Below the pieces are notes generated by a model, which was given only the letters and a program-made list of their open reading frames with translations, was not told the origin of the DNA and searched no databases. The position numbers and the translations under genes were made by a program. Of a stretch of 64,000 bases of DNA, positions 39,419 through 49,259 are shown one piece after another. How positions within the stretch are numbered: the first letter of the stretch is position 1; each line of letters starts with the position of its first letter. The stretch comes from Pseudosporangium ferrugineum (lineage in GTDB: Bacteria; Actinomycetota; Actinomycetes; Mycobacteriales; Micromonosporaceae), in contig NZ_PVZG01000014.1 in assembly GCF_003002065.1 (NCBI RefSeq), forward strand, positions 186,001 to 250,000. Reading direction: 5' to 3'.

Positions 39419-42400
39419 CTACGGCCGGGTGCGCCGCCGGGAACCGCCGCGGCGGGAGCGCCGCCTCGGGCCCGTGCCGGCACCGACCGGCTCGTCGTCC
39501 TCGTCCTCGTCGTCGTCGGCCGCGTCCGGGTCGTCCGCCCCGGTCAGCCGCAGCGGTTCCGCCGGGTACGCGGCGGAGTCCGCCTCGTACCGGGAGAGGT
39601 CGTAGCCGCTGATGTCGTAGTCGTCCTCGTCGTCGTTCGTGGCGGGCTGGGCCGCCGGCACGATGACGCCCGAGCCGGCCGCCGCGACGATCCCCGAGCC
39701 GGCCACGGGCAGCCCCGCCGTCTCGGCCACCGGATCCTCCACCACCGGCTCCGGTGCGAGCTGCGGCACCTCCGCCACCGGCTCCGGCTCGGCCGGGGCC
39801 TGCTCGCCGGCGCCACCGCGGCGGCGGCGACCCCGGGCGGGCTGCGCCGGTGCTTCCGTACGCGCGGCGGCCGCGACGGCCTTGACCTGGTTGGCGGCAC
39901 CCGACGTGCGCTTCTCCGGCACCGGCTCGGTGTGGATGACCAGGCCGCGGCCCTTGCAGTGGTCGCAGGTCTCGCTGAACGCCTCGAGCAGCCCGGCGCC
40001 GATCCGCTTGCGGGTCATCTGCACCAGGCCGAGCGAGGTGATCTCGGTGACCTGGTGCTTGGTCCGGTCCCGGCCCAGGCACTCGGTGAGCCGCCGCAGC
40101 ACCAGCTCGCGGTTGCTCTCCAGCACCATGTCGATGAAGTCGATCACCACGATGCCGCCGAGGTCGCGCAGCCGCAGCTGGCGCACGATCTCCTCGGCCG
40201 CCTCGAGGTTGTTGCGGGTGACCGTCTCCTCGAGGTTGCCGCCCGCGCCGGTGTACTTACCGGTGTTGACGTCGACGACGGTCATCGCCTCGGTGCGGTC
40301 GATCACCAGGTGACCGCCGGAGGGCAGGAAGACCTTGCGGTCGAGGCCCTTGAGGATCTGCTCGTCGATCCGCTTGTCGGCGAAGACGTCGTTGCTGCCG
40401 GTGTGCCGGTGCAGGCGCTCGACCAGGTCGGGCGAGACGGACTCGAGGTAGCTCTCGATCTCGCCGTACGCCTGGTCACCCTGCACGATCAGCTCGCTGA
40501 AGTCCTCGTTGAAGAGGTCGCGGACCACGCGGATGATCAGGTCGGGCTCCTCCGAGAGCGCGCGCGGGGCGTTGCCCTCGGCCGCCTTGGCCTGGATGTC
40601 CTCCCACTGCGCCTGCAGCCGCTTGACGTCGCGGGCCAGCTCGTCCTCGCTGGCACCCTCGGCGGCGGTCCGCACGATGACGCCGGCGCCGTCCGGCACC
40701 ATCTTCTTCAGCACGTCGCGCAGCCGCTTGCGCTCGTTGTCGGGCAGCTTGCGGCTGATCCCGGACGCGTTGCCGTTCGGCACGTAGACCAGGTGCCGGC
40801 CGGAGAGCGCGATGTGGCTGCTGAGCCGGGCGCCCTTGTGCCCGATCGGGTCCTTGGTGACCTGCACCAGCACCGAGTCGCCGGAGCGCAGCGCCTGCTC
40901 GATCGAGCGGGCGCGGCCCTCCAGCCCGGTGGCGTCCCAGTTGACCTCGCCGGCGTAGAGCACCGCGTTGCGGCCCCGGCCGACGTCGACGAACGCCGCC
41001 TCCATGCTCGGCAGCACGTTCTGCACCTTGCCGAGGTACACGTTGCCGACCATGGTCCCGGACGTGGTACGCGACACGTAGTGCTCGACCAGGATGCCGT
41101 CCTCGAGCACGGCGATCTGGATGCGGTCGGGCTTCTGGCGCACCACCATGACGCGGTCGACGGCCTCGCGGCGGGCCAGGAACTCCGACTCGCTCAGGAT
41201 CGGCGGCCGGGTACGCCGCTGTTCCCGGCCGTCACGCCGGCGCTGCCGCTTGGCCTCCAGGCGGGTGGAGCCGGAGACGCCCTGGACCTCGTCGCTGCGG
41301 CGCGGCTCGCGCACCCGCACGACGGTGTGCACGCCGTCCTCGACGCCGCCGGACTCGGAGTCGCCCGAGCCCTTGCGGCGCCGCCGGCGCCGGCGGCGGG
41401 TGACCCCGTCGCCGTCCTCGGCGTCCTCGTCGTCACCCTCGGCGTCGGCTGCGGCCTCGGGCTCGTCGGCGCCGCCCTCGGCGGACTCGTCACCCTCGTC
41501 GGACGGGCCCTTGCCGCGGCCCCGGCCGCGGCGTCCCCGCCGGCGCCGGCGACGGCCGGCCTCGTCGTCCTCGTCGTCCTCGGCGGAGTCCTCGACGTCG
41601 TCCGCGCTCTCGTCGGGCTCCTCGAGCACCGGCGGTTCGGCGATCTCGGCGGCGGCGACCTCGTCGGCCTCGGCGGCGCCCCGGCGACGACGGCGGCTCC
41701 TGCGCGCGCCCTCGGCGGGCTCGTCCGCGGCGGCGACCTCCGGCTCGGCCGGCGTCTCGGCGAGTTCGGCGACCGGCTCGACGGTGACAGGCGCGGCAGC
41801 GCCGCGCCGGGTGCGCCGCGCGGGGGGCGCGGGCTCGACGGCGTCGGGCTCCGGCGGCATGAACAGTACGGCGGGAGGCAGCGCGGCCTTGCGCGCCCGG
41901 CGCCGGGTGGTGGGCGCCTCCTCCACGAAGTCGTCGTCGAGCGGGAGGACGCCGACCACGGGCACCGCGGTGGCGGCCTCCTCGTCGTCCTCCTCCGCGG
42001 GCGCCTCGACGGCCGGCGTCTCCGCGACCACGGGAGCCTCGACGGCCGGCGGCTCGGCGGCGGGCGGGGCGGCCTTCTTCCGCGCCCGGCTCCGGGTCGC
42101 CTTCACCGGCGCGACCGGCTCGGTCACCGCGGAGTCGGCCGGCGCAGCCGCGGCGGGCTCGGTGACGGCGGGCCCGGCGGCGGCCGGTTCAGCGGCGGTG
42201 GGCCCGGCGGCCGGGGTGGCCTCGGGCTCCGCGGCGGCGGCCGGCACGGCCTTCTTCCGCGCCCGGCTCCGGGTCGCCTTCACCGGCGCGACGGGCTCGG
42301 CGGCAACCGCCGCGTCGACCGCGCTCGCCGCCTCGTCGGCGGCACCGGGCTCGGCGCCCGGCGCGTCCACCGGCACGGCGGCCGGTGCGGCAGCCTTCCG

Positions 42401-42508
42401 GCGGGGGGCACGCGTGCGGCGCGCGGGTGTGGTGGTCTCGGCGGCATCTGCGGTCGAAGGCGTGGAGGCCTCGTCCCGTTCACCACCCTGGGGCTCGTTA
42501 TCGAGCAT
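39419..42508 (-). CDS. rne: Ribonuclease E/G
   Basis: The 1029-residue endoribonuclease has a long Ala/Pro/Glu-rich disordered N-terminal region (about 1-440), with Lys/Arg-rich blocks such as PVKATRSRARKKA that occur three times. The catalytic core (about 445-880) has an S1 domain (VYLGKVQNVLPSMEAAFVDV) and catalytic aspartates in VVDVNTGKYTG and VIDFIDM. A zinc-link CDHCKGRG lies at about 847-854. A disordered tail follows. This layout, with the disordered region mainly N-terminal, is typical of actinobacterial RNase E. It sits upstream of the rplU group on the same strand, a common actinobacterial order. Confidence 0.95.
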   Translation of the reverse strand: MLDNEPQGGERDEASTPSTADAAETTTPARRTRAPRRKAAAPAAVPVDAPGAEPGAADEAASAVDAAVAAEPVAPVKATRSRARKKAVPAAAAEPEATPAAGPTAAEPAAAGPAVTEPAAAAPADSAVTEPVAPVKATRSRARKKAAPPAAEPPAVEAPVVAETPAVEAPAEEDDEEAATAVPVVGVLPLDDDFVEEAPTTRRRARKAALPPAVLFMPPEPDAVEPAPPARRTRRGAAAPVTVEPVAELAETPAEPEVAAADEPAEGARRSRRRRRGAAEADEVAAAEIAEPPVLEEPDESADDVEDSAEDDEDDEAGRRRRRRGRRGRGRGKGPSDEGDESAEGGADEPEAAADAEGDDEDAEDGDGVTRRRRRRRRKGSGDSESGGVEDGVHTVVRVREPRRSDEVQGVSGSTRLEAKRQRRRDGREQRRTRPPILSESEFLARREAVDRVMVVRQKPDRIQIAVLEDGILVEHYVSRTTSGTMVGNVYLGKVQNVLPSMEAAFVDVGRGRNAVLYAGEVNWDATGLEGRARSIEQALRSGDSVLVQVTKDPIGHKGARLSSHIALSGRHLVYVPNGNASGISRKLPDNERKRLRDVLKKMVPDGAGVIVRTAAEGASEDELARDVKRLQAQWEDIQAKAAEGNAPRALSEEPDLIIRVVRDLFNEDFSELIVQGDQAYGEIESYLESVSPDLVERLHRHTGSNDVFADKRIDEQILKGLDRKVFLPSGGHLVIDRTEAMTVVDVNTGKYTGAGGNLEETVTRNNLEAAEEIVRQLRLRDLGGIVVIDFIDMVLESNRELVLRRLTECLGRDRTKHQVTEITSLGLVQMTRKRIGAGLLEAFSETCDHCKGRGLVIHTEPVPEKRTSGAANQVKAVAAAARTEAPAQPARGRRRRGGAGEQAPAEPEPVAEVPQLAPEPVVEDPVAETAGLPVAGSGIVAAAGSGVIVPAAQPATNDDEDDYDISGYDLSRYEADSAAYPAEPLRLTGADDPDAADDDEDEDDEPVGAGTGPRRRSRRGGSRRRTRP

Positions 42509-42641
42509 CGGGCGCTCTCCAGTTCTGGCGGCCCCGGGCGCGGGTGAGCGCTGCCACGCAGGGTCGCCGCAAGTTTTTCGGTTCCCGTCCGTCGTCGGGC
42601 GGGCTTCCGAAGTCTGCCAACGCGGGCGCCGGCCGAACCGG

Positions 42642-43415
42642 CTAGCGCCCTCCGATGGGTGCGTCCTCGCGATCCGCGTTCAACGGATCGACGATCTCTC
42701 CCTGCGAGGTGAGCGAGCCCTGGGCCAGCCGGGTCACCCGAGGGGGCACCGGCGGCTCCAGGCCGGCCACCACGCGCAGGCCGGACATGACGTCATCGGG
42801 CCGCACGGCGGGAGTGACCTGCCGCACGACAAGGTCGATTATCGCACACCGTGCCGCCGCGGTCCCGGAAGGTGCGCCGGACTCCTCCGTCACAGCGATG
42901 AACGCAACTGCTTTTCTCGCGTCGAACGATCGCCGTCCCTGCTTCGTCATGCGCTCGACCAGCACCTCGTCGGCCGCGACGAAGGATGCGACGGCTTGTT
43001 CCGCAACCTCGGTATCGATCTCCGGCAGTTCGATGCGCCACAGCGACGCGTCGATCCGGTCGGCGAGACTCCCCTCGCCGGCCACCACCGCGTCGAGCAC
43101 GTCCAGGCCCGGCGACAGCGCCGCGTCGAGCGCCGCGCGCAGGGCCGCCGGGTCGACCTCCGCCTGTAGGCCGATCTCCAGGTACTCCGCCTCGCTGCCG
43201 ACGCCGGTCGGCGCGGCGCTCGCGTACGAGATCTTGGGGTGCGGGGTGAAACCCTGGGAGAACGCGATGGGTACGCCCGCCCGCCGCAGCGCCCGCTCGA
43301 ACGCCCGGGCGAAGTCCCGGTGCGAGGTGAAGCGCAGCGGCCCCCGCTTCGCGTAGCGGAGGCGGATGCGCTGGACGACCGGGGCCTGACCGCCGACCGG
43401 CTGGTTCTTGGGAAT
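42642..43415 (-). CDS. DUF2344 protein, apparent ATT start
   Basis: The 257-residue product has the conserved RLRYAKRGPLRFTSHRDFAR and GFTPHPKISYASAAPTGVGS of the TIGR03936/DUF2344 family, which partners the radical SAM protein encoded just upstream. No ATG, GTG or TTG occurs in frame before an internal ATG at 43100 that would lose these motifs. An ATT at 43413-43415 is six bases after AGGAG and gives the expected N-terminal length, so it is taken as the start. In mature protein the first residue would be Met. The radical SAM stop lies 13 bases upstream. Confidence 0.85.
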   Translation of the reverse strand: MPKNQPVGGQAPVVQRIRLRYAKRGPLRFTSHRDFARAFERALRRAGVPIAFSQGFTPHPKISYASAAPTGVGSEAEYLEIGLQAEVDPAALRAALDAALSPGLDVLDAVVAGEGSLADRIDASLWRIELPEIDTEVAEQAVASFVAADEVLVERMTKQGRRSFDARKAVAFIAVTEESGAPSGTAAARCAIIDLVVRQVTPAVRPDDVMSGLRVVAGLEPPVPPRVTRLAQGSLTSQGEIVDPLNADREDAPIGGR

Positions 43416-43428
43416 GACGAGCTCCTGG

Positions 43429-45381
43429 TCAGTGGGTGTGCGCGGGGGTACGCAGGCCGCCCACGGGGGTCAGCGGCAGCAGCTTCTTGCCGGTGGGGCC
43501 GATCTGGATCTCGGTGTCCATCGACGGGCAGACGCCGCAGTCGAAGCACGGGGTCCAGCGGCAGTCGTCCTGCTCGTAGCCGCTCGTGGCGTCCTGCCAG
43601 TCCTGCCAGAGCCAGTCCTTGTCCAGGCCCGAGTCGAGGTGGTCCCAGGGCAGCACCTCGAGCTGGTCGCGCTCGCGGGTGGTGTACCAGTCCAGGTCGA
43701 CGCCGAACTCCGGGAGGACCTCGGCGCAGGCCTCGACCCAGCGGGCGTACGAGAAGTGCTCCGACCAGCCGTCGAAACGCCCGCCCTTGTCCCAGACACG
43801 CCGGATGACCTTGCCGACCCGGCGGTCGCCGCGCGAGAGCAGGCCCTCGATCAGCGACGGCTCGCCGTCGTGGTAGCGGTAGCCGATCGCGCGGCCCAGC
43901 GAGCGGTCGCTGTTGATCTCCTGCTTGAGCAGCCGCAGCCGGTGGTCGATGACCTCCGGGCGCTCCATCGCCGCCCACTGGAACGGGGTGTGCGGCTTGG
44001 GCACGAACCCGCCGATCGACACCGTGCAGCGGATGTCCTTGGTGCCCGCGGCGGCCCGGCCGGCCCGGATCACCTCGTGCGCCATCTGCGCGATCTCGAG
44101 CACGTCGTCGTCGGTCTCGGTGGGCAGGCCGCACATGAAGTACAGCTTCACCTGCCGCCAGCCGTTGCTGTACGCCGTGACGACCGTCCGGATCAGGTCC
44201 TCCTTGGTCACCATCTTGTTGATGACCTTGCGGATCCGCTCGGAGCCGCCCTCGGGCGCGAACGTCAGGCCGGTACGCCGCCCGTTGCGGGACAGCTCCT
44301 GGGCCAGGTCGATGTTGAACGCGTCCACCCGGGTCGACGGCAGCGACAGCGACACGTTGGTGTCGGCGTACTGCTGGGCGAGGCCGGAGCACATGTCGCC
44401 GATCTCGGAATGGTCCGCGCTGGACAGCGACAGCAGGCCGACCTCGGAGAACCCGGAGAACTCCAGGCCCTCCTTGACCATCTGGCCGACCGTGGTGATC
44501 GAACGCTCCCGCACCGGGCGGGTGATCATGCCGGCCTGGCAGAACCGGCAGCCCCGGGTGCAGCCGCGGAAGATCTCGACGGCGTACCGCTCGTGGACCG
44601 TCTCGGCGAGCGGCACCAGCGGCTTCTTCGGGTACGGCCAGGCGTCGAGGTCCATGGTCGTGCGCTTGGCCACCCGGAACGGCACGTCCGGACGGTTGGG
44701 CACGACCCGCTGGATCCGCCCGTCGGGCAGGTAGTCGACGTCGTAGAAGCGAGGGACATAGATGCTTTCCGTACGCGCGAGGCGCAGCAGCAGCTCGTCC
44801 CGCCCGCCCGGGCACCCCTCGGCCTTCCACTCCCGGATGATGCCGGTGATCTCGAGGACGGCCTCCTCGCCGTCGCCCAGCACCGCGGCGTCGATGAAGT
44901 CGGCGATCGGCTCGGGGTTGAACGAGGCGTGGCCGCCGGCCAGCACGATCGGGTCCTCGTCGCCACGGTCGGCGCTGTCCAGCGGGATGCCGGCCAGGTC
45001 GAGGGCGGAGAGCATGTTGGTGTAGCCGAGCTCGGTGGCGAAGGACAGCCCGAGCACGTCGAAGGCGCGGACCGGGCGGTGCGCGTCGACCGTGAACTGC
45101 GGGACGCCCTGCTCCTTCATCAGCGCCTCGAGGTCGGGCCAGACCGCGTACGTCCGCTCGGCCAGCACGTCGGGCTGCTCGTTGAGCACCTCGTACAGGA
45201 TCTGGACGCCCTGGTTGGGCAGGCCGACCTCGTAGGCGTCCGGATACATCAGCGCCCAGCGGACCGTGGTGGCGTCCCAGTCCTTGACGACGGCGCCGAG
45301 CTCGCCGCCCACGTACTGGATCGGCTTGCTGACCCGGGGCAGCAGCTGCTCGAGCTGCGGGAAGACTGAAGACACGCTCAT
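43429..45381 (-). CDS. Radical SAM protein, TIGR03960 family
   Basis: The 650-residue protein starts MSVSSVFPQLEQLLPRVSKP after GGAGACCC. It has a B12-binding-like N-terminal part (about 30-190), the radical SAM cluster CTRGCRFCQAG (about residue 280) and a C-terminal cysteine group in CFDCGVCPSMDTE. The family is named for uncharacterised radical SAM proteins that pair with DUF2344. Later annotations suggest tRNA or cofactor modification, but the reaction is not established. An earlier start (45468) is rejected. Confidence 0.92.
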   Translation of the reverse strand: MSVSSVFPQLEQLLPRVSKPIQYVGGELGAVVKDWDATTVRWALMYPDAYEVGLPNQGVQILYEVLNEQPDVLAERTYAVWPDLEALMKEQGVPQFTVDAHRPVRAFDVLGLSFATELGYTNMLSALDLAGIPLDSADRGDEDPIVLAGGHASFNPEPIADFIDAAVLGDGEEAVLEITGIIREWKAEGCPGGRDELLLRLARTESIYVPRFYDVDYLPDGRIQRVVPNRPDVPFRVAKRTTMDLDAWPYPKKPLVPLAETVHERYAVEIFRGCTRGCRFCQAGMITRPVRERSITTVGQMVKEGLEFSGFSEVGLLSLSSADHSEIGDMCSGLAQQYADTNVSLSLPSTRVDAFNIDLAQELSRNGRRTGLTFAPEGGSERIRKVINKMVTKEDLIRTVVTAYSNGWRQVKLYFMCGLPTETDDDVLEIAQMAHEVIRAGRAAAGTKDIRCTVSIGGFVPKPHTPFQWAAMERPEVIDHRLRLLKQEINSDRSLGRAIGYRYHDGEPSLIEGLLSRGDRRVGKVIRRVWDKGGRFDGWSEHFSYARWVEACAEVLPEFGVDLDWYTTRERDQLEVLPWDHLDSGLDKDWLWQDWQDATSGYEQDDCRWTPCFDCGVCPSMDTEIQIGPTGKKLLPLTPVGGLRTPAHTH

Positions 45382-45401
45382 GGGTCTCCAGGGTACGCGG
45401 G

Positions 45402-45746
45402 CTAGATGCGCAATTCTTTGGCGGCCCGGTCCAGATCGGTGCTCAGCAGATCCTCCCGGAAGGCGCACAGCTGGAGGGTCATCCGGGCCGCGCCGGTCTC
45501 CCCCACCACGAGCTTGATCGGCACCCCGGCCCGGTCGAGATCACCCACGAGGCCGTCCAGCAGGCGCACCCCGGCGCTGTCCAGGAACGAGACCGCGGTC
45601 AGGTCGATCAGCACGGCCTCCGCACCGCCGGCGTGCCGGACGATCTCGCGTCCGATCTCCGGCGCGTTCGACAGGTCGATCTCACCCGCCAGCCGGACCA
45701 GCTCGGCGTCGCCGAGGCTGGCGAAGGTCACCCATCGGTCGGTCAT
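45402..45746 (-). CDS. STAS-domain anti-sigma antagonist, RsbV-like
   Basis: This 114-residue single-domain protein has the STAS fold with the phosphorylated serine in VSFLDSAGVRLL (about residue 63). Such proteins bind the HATPase-type anti-sigma kinase when unphosphorylated, freeing the sigma factor. Its ATG overlaps the stop of the phosphatase-kinase gene (ATGA at 45743-45746). It is therefore the natural substrate of both the phosphatase and the kinase domains encoded upstream. Confidence 0.9.
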   Translation of the reverse strand: MTDRWVTFASLGDAELVRLAGEIDLSNAPEIGREIVRHAGGAEAVLIDLTAVSFLDSAGVRLLDGLVGDLDRAGVPIKLVVGETGAARMTLQLCAFREDLLSTDLDRAAKELRI

Positions 45747-48244
45747 CGCTGCCCCCGGGCCCGTCGCATCGTCACCGTGGTCCCGTCCGTACGGTCGAAC
45801 GTCACCTCGTCCATCGCCTGCTCCATCAGCCGCAGGCCGCGGCCGCGGGCCAGGTCGCCGTGCGGGTTCTGCCAGTCGCCGCGGTCGGTGATCCGCACCT
45901 CGACCGCCTCGGCGGAGACCACCGTGGTGATGTCGACGATGCCGAAGGGGTCGTTGCGGTAGCCGTGCTCGATGGCGTTGGCGACCGCCTCCGAGCTCGC
46001 CAGCAGCACCGCCTGGGCGGTCTGCTCGTCGACGCCGTGCGAGGCCAGCCAGCCCCGCAGATCGGCGCGCAGGGACGCGATCAGCTGCGGGTCGGCGCCG
46101 ATCGAGCGTTCCAGCCGGTCCTCGGTGCCGAGCGCGAGGCAGAGCAGGCAGACGTCGTCGGCGTGCTCCGGCCCGACCAGGTTCGCCGCGAGCCCGGCGG
46201 TCAGGCCCGGCAGCGGTGAGGCGCGGCGGCCCGCGTACGCCCGCGCCAGCATCGCGAACCCGGCGTCGATGCCCCTGGTGCGCCGCTCGATCAGCCCGTC
46301 GGTGTAGAGCAGCAGCCGGCTCCCGGCCGCCAGCGGCACGCGGTGCTCGATGCGGGCCCGCCGACCCGCCAGCGTCCCCAGCGCGCCCGACCGGCCCTCG
46401 AGCAGATAGGCCGGGGCACTGCCCGGCTCGGCGAGCAGCGGCGGCAGGTGCCCGGCGCAGGCGTACGTCAGCTCGTTGCTGGACAGGTCGACCTCGGCGT
46501 ACGCGACCGTCGCCATCCGCGCCGACTCCACCCGGTCGACGAAGCGGTCCAGCCGTTCCAGCAGCCGGGCCGGCCCCGCCTCGGCCGAGGCCAGCGCCCG
46601 GATCGCGCTGCGCAGCTGGCCCATCGTGGTCGCCGCGTCGATGCCCCGGCCGACCACGTCGCCGACGACCACCGCGAGCTTGTCCGGCGTGATCAGGAAC
46701 GCGTCGAACCAGTCGCCGCCGACCTCCAGGTCCTGCGCCGCGGCCTGGTAGTGCGTCTCCACCGCGAAGCGCGGGTCGCCCGGCAGATCGCTGGCCAGCA
46801 GGCTGCGTTGCAGGGTCCGGGCCACCGCCCGCTCCTGCTCGTAGAGGCGCGCGTTCTCGAGCGCCAGCGCGACCCGGTCGGCCAGGTCGCCGAGGAACGA
46901 CGCCTCGGCGGAGGCCGGCGGTCGTCCGGGCGCCATCCGCAGCGCCAGCGTGCCGAGGACCCGGCCGCCGACCGCGAGCGGAAGCACGGCGAGGTCCCGG
47001 TCCGGCCCGTCGTCGGTCAGCTCCGCCTTGTTGTTGGCGGTGACCAGGGCCACCCGCTGGGCGAGCCGCTCCGGATCGGGGACCGGGCCGCCCTCGCCGG
47101 CGAGCAGCGGGGCCGGTCCGACCTGCAGGCGTACGGCGGCCCACTCGGCCATCCGGGGCACGAGCCGATCGATCAGTCGGCGGGCGCGCGGCAGGAGCCG
47201 GGGCACCTCGTCGAGCGCCCGGGTGGTCTCCGCCAGGAACGTGGCGCGCTCCTCGCGGCGGCGGGCGTCGTCGTACAGCCGGGCCCGGTCCAGGGCCTGA
47301 CCGGCCTGGTGCCCGAGCAGCCGCACCACGCGCAGCTCGCTGTCGCTGAGCTCGCGTTCCTCGCCGAAGCCGAAGCTCAGCACGCCCAGCACCTCGGCGC
47401 CGACCGACTCACCGGCGAACCCGGCCGTCAGCGGGAGCAGCACCATCGTGCGGTGGCCGGTGCGGCGCATCGTCTCGGCCAGCTCCGGGAAATGCTTCTC
47501 CGCCTCCGCGACCGAGCCGATCACGTGCAGGTCGCCGCGGCGCGCGACCCGGGCGACGGGCCGCGAGGACGCCAGCGGGATGTCGTCGCCGGCCGGCGCA
47601 CCGCCGTCCGCGCCGGCCAGCAGGGTGAGCTGCGCGCGGTCCGCGTCGAGAAGCCACACCTGGGCGCCCTCGGCGCCGAAGGCCGCGCCGGGCGCCCGGA
47701 CCACCGCGTCACCGACCTCGGCCGCGGTGGGTGCCGCGGCCAGGTCCGCGACGACCTGTTGCAGGGCGCCGACCCGCTGCTCGGAGGCCTCGGCGGCGCG
47801 GCGGGCGGCCAGCAGCTCCTTCTCGTAGCTGCGGCGCTCGGTGGCGTTGAAGACGGTCGTGCGCACCGCCCGCGGCAGGCCCGACGAGTCGCGGCCCAGC
47901 ACGGAGTTGACCAGGATCGGCAGGCGCCGGCCGTCCTTGCGGATCAGGTCGAAGGCCACCTCGCTGACGCTGCCGCGCATGTTCAGCAGCGGCGCGTAGT
48001 GCGTCTCGTGGTAGATCCGGTCGCCGGCGCCGAGCAGGTCCCGGAACCGGCGACGGCCGACGAGGTCGGTGCGCTCGTACCCGCTCCAGGCCAGGAAGGT
48101 CTCGTTGACCTTGACGATCGTGCCGTCCGGCAGGGTGGTGAGATAGCCGCACGGCGCATGCTCGTACAGGTCCCCGGGGTCCTCCTCCCAGGGCACACGC
48201 AGGTCCTGCGTCACGTCGGGGCCGCCCTCGCCGCTCTCCGTCAT
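45743..48244 (-). CDS. RsbP-like PAS-GAF-PP2C phosphatase fused to an RsbW-like kinase domain
   Basis: The 833-residue protein has a PAS domain (about 25-135, PCGYLTTLPDGTIVKVNETF), one or two GAF-type domains (about 150-495), a SpoIIE/PP2C phosphatase (about 515-700, VGGDWFDAF and VGDVVGRGIDAATTM metal sites), and a HATPase kinase (about 715-833, SSEAVANAIEHGY N-box and GRGLRLMEQA). PP2C activity would dephosphorylate the STAS protein; the kinase domain would phosphorylate it or hold a sigma factor. It lies between genes for an RsbQ-like hydrolase and an RsbV-like protein, matching the energy-stress arm of Bacillus SigB control. The fusion is notable. Confidence 0.9.
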   Translation of the reverse strand: MTESGEGGPDVTQDLRVPWEEDPGDLYEHAPCGYLTTLPDGTIVKVNETFLAWSGYERTDLVGRRRFRDLLGAGDRIYHETHYAPLLNMRGSVSEVAFDLIRKDGRRLPILVNSVLGRDSSGLPRAVRTTVFNATERRSYEKELLAARRAAEASEQRVGALQQVVADLAAAPTAAEVGDAVVRAPGAAFGAEGAQVWLLDADRAQLTLLAGADGGAPAGDDIPLASSRPVARVARRGDLHVIGSVAEAEKHFPELAETMRRTGHRTMVLLPLTAGFAGESVGAEVLGVLSFGFGEERELSDSELRVVRLLGHQAGQALDRARLYDDARRREERATFLAETTRALDEVPRLLPRARRLIDRLVPRMAEWAAVRLQVGPAPLLAGEGGPVPDPERLAQRVALVTANNKAELTDDGPDRDLAVLPLAVGGRVLGTLALRMAPGRPPASAEASFLGDLADRVALALENARLYEQERAVARTLQRSLLASDLPGDPRFAVETHYQAAAQDLEVGGDWFDAFLITPDKLAVVVGDVVGRGIDAATTMGQLRSAIRALASAEAGPARLLERLDRFVDRVESARMATVAYAEVDLSSNELTYACAGHLPPLLAEPGSAPAYLLEGRSGALGTLAGRRARIEHRVPLAAGSRLLLYTDGLIERRTRGIDAGFAMLARAYAGRRASPLPGLTAGLAANLVGPEHADDVCLLCLALGTEDRLERSIGADPQLIASLRADLRGWLASHGVDEQTAQAVLLASSEAVANAIEHGYRNDPFGIVDITTVVSAEAVEVRITDRGDWQNPHGDLARGRGLRLMEQAMDEVTFDRTDGTTVTMRRARGQR

Positions 48245-48249
48245 CGTGG

Positions 48250-49041
48250 TCAGAGGTACGCCTTGATGGCCGCAACGGTCTCGGCGGGTGCGCTCAGGTT
48301 CGGGCAGTGGCCGGTCGCGTTCATGGCCACCAGTGTGCTCCCGGCGAGGTGCTCGTGCACGTACGCGCCGACCGCCGAGGGCGCGATCACATCGTCGGTG
48401 CACTGCAGGATCAGCGCGGGGGTACGCAGTTTCGCCAGGTCGGCCCGGTTGTCGGAGAGGAAGGTGACGCGCGCGAATTTCCGGGCGATGTCCGGGTCGG
48501 TGGCACAGAAGCTGTCGGTCAGCTCCTGCCCCAGCTCGGGCCGCTCCGCGTTGCCGGCGATGACCGGGGCCATGGCCCGCGACCAGCCCAGATAGTTGCT
48601 GTCCAGGGACTCCAGCATGGCCTCGATGTCGGCCCGGCCGAACCCGCCCACGTAGTCTCCGTCGTCGATGTAGCACGGCGACGGCCCGACGAGCACGAGC
48701 TTCGAGAAACGATCGGGTTCCCGTACGGCCGCGAGCACGCCGATCATCGCGCTGACCGAGTGGCCCACGAAGATCACGTCGTGCAGGTCCAGGCCGTGCA
48801 CGATCTCGAGGACGTCGGACGCGTACCCGTCGAGGCTGGCGTAGCGCCGGTCGTCGTACGCCCGCAGATCCGACCGCCCGGCCCCGACATGATCGAAGAG
48901 CACGAGCCGGTGACTGCCGGCGAACTCGGGCGCGACGAACCGCCACATGTTCTGATCACAGCCGAACCCGTGCGCGAACAGCATCGGCTGCCCGTCGGGA
49001 CGGCCGGCCTCGTTGATCGCGAACTTCTGAATCAAGCTCAT
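48250..49041 (-). CDS. rsbQ: RsbQ-like alpha/beta hydrolase
   Basis: The 263-residue protein has the alpha/beta hydrolase oxyanion segment HGFGCDQNMW, the nucleophile elbow GHSVSAMIG (Ser at about residue 96), acid CTDDVIAPS and His ATGHCPNLS. The HGFGCDQNMW and GHSVSAMIG forms closely match RsbQ of Bacillus and relatives, which binds a small ligand and activates the RsbP PAS-phosphatase. The gene ends six bases before the RsbP-like ATG. This supports a conserved sensing pair; ligand unknown. Confidence 0.92.
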   Translation of the reverse strand: MSLIQKFAINEAGRPDGQPMLFAHGFGCDQNMWRFVAPEFAGSHRLVLFDHVGAGRSDLRAYDDRRYASLDGYASDVLEIVHGLDLHDVIFVGHSVSAMIGVLAAVREPDRFSKLVLVGPSPCYIDDGDYVGGFGRADIEAMLESLDSNYLGWSRAMAPVIAGNAERPELGQELTDSFCATDPDIARKFARVTFLSDNRADLAKLRTPALILQCTDDVIAPSAVGAYVHEHLAGSTLVAMNATGHCPNLSAPAETVAAIKAYL

Positions 49042-49259
49042 CTCCGGTTCACCACCGGGTCACCATACGACTCCGTACCGTCCCGCACATCGCCCCCTCT
49101 GTCCGTCTTCCTCCCCCGGCCCGCCCGCCATCCCCTTCGTCCGACCAGCGAGCCGGGTCGATCGCCCGGCGCCACCCGCATGGCGGCGGCGACCACCGGC
49201 AGTGGCGGGCCGCCTCTAACCTGATCTGGAGGCAAGGCCACGCGGGAGGAGACCGACGG

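Noticed and set aside
38675..42547. A plus-strand open frame of 1290 codons opposite RNase E
   Set aside because: It lies entirely antisense to RNase E and L21-side DNA, has no domain, and is Asp/Leu/Arg/Gly-rich as expected of a GC-rich shadow.
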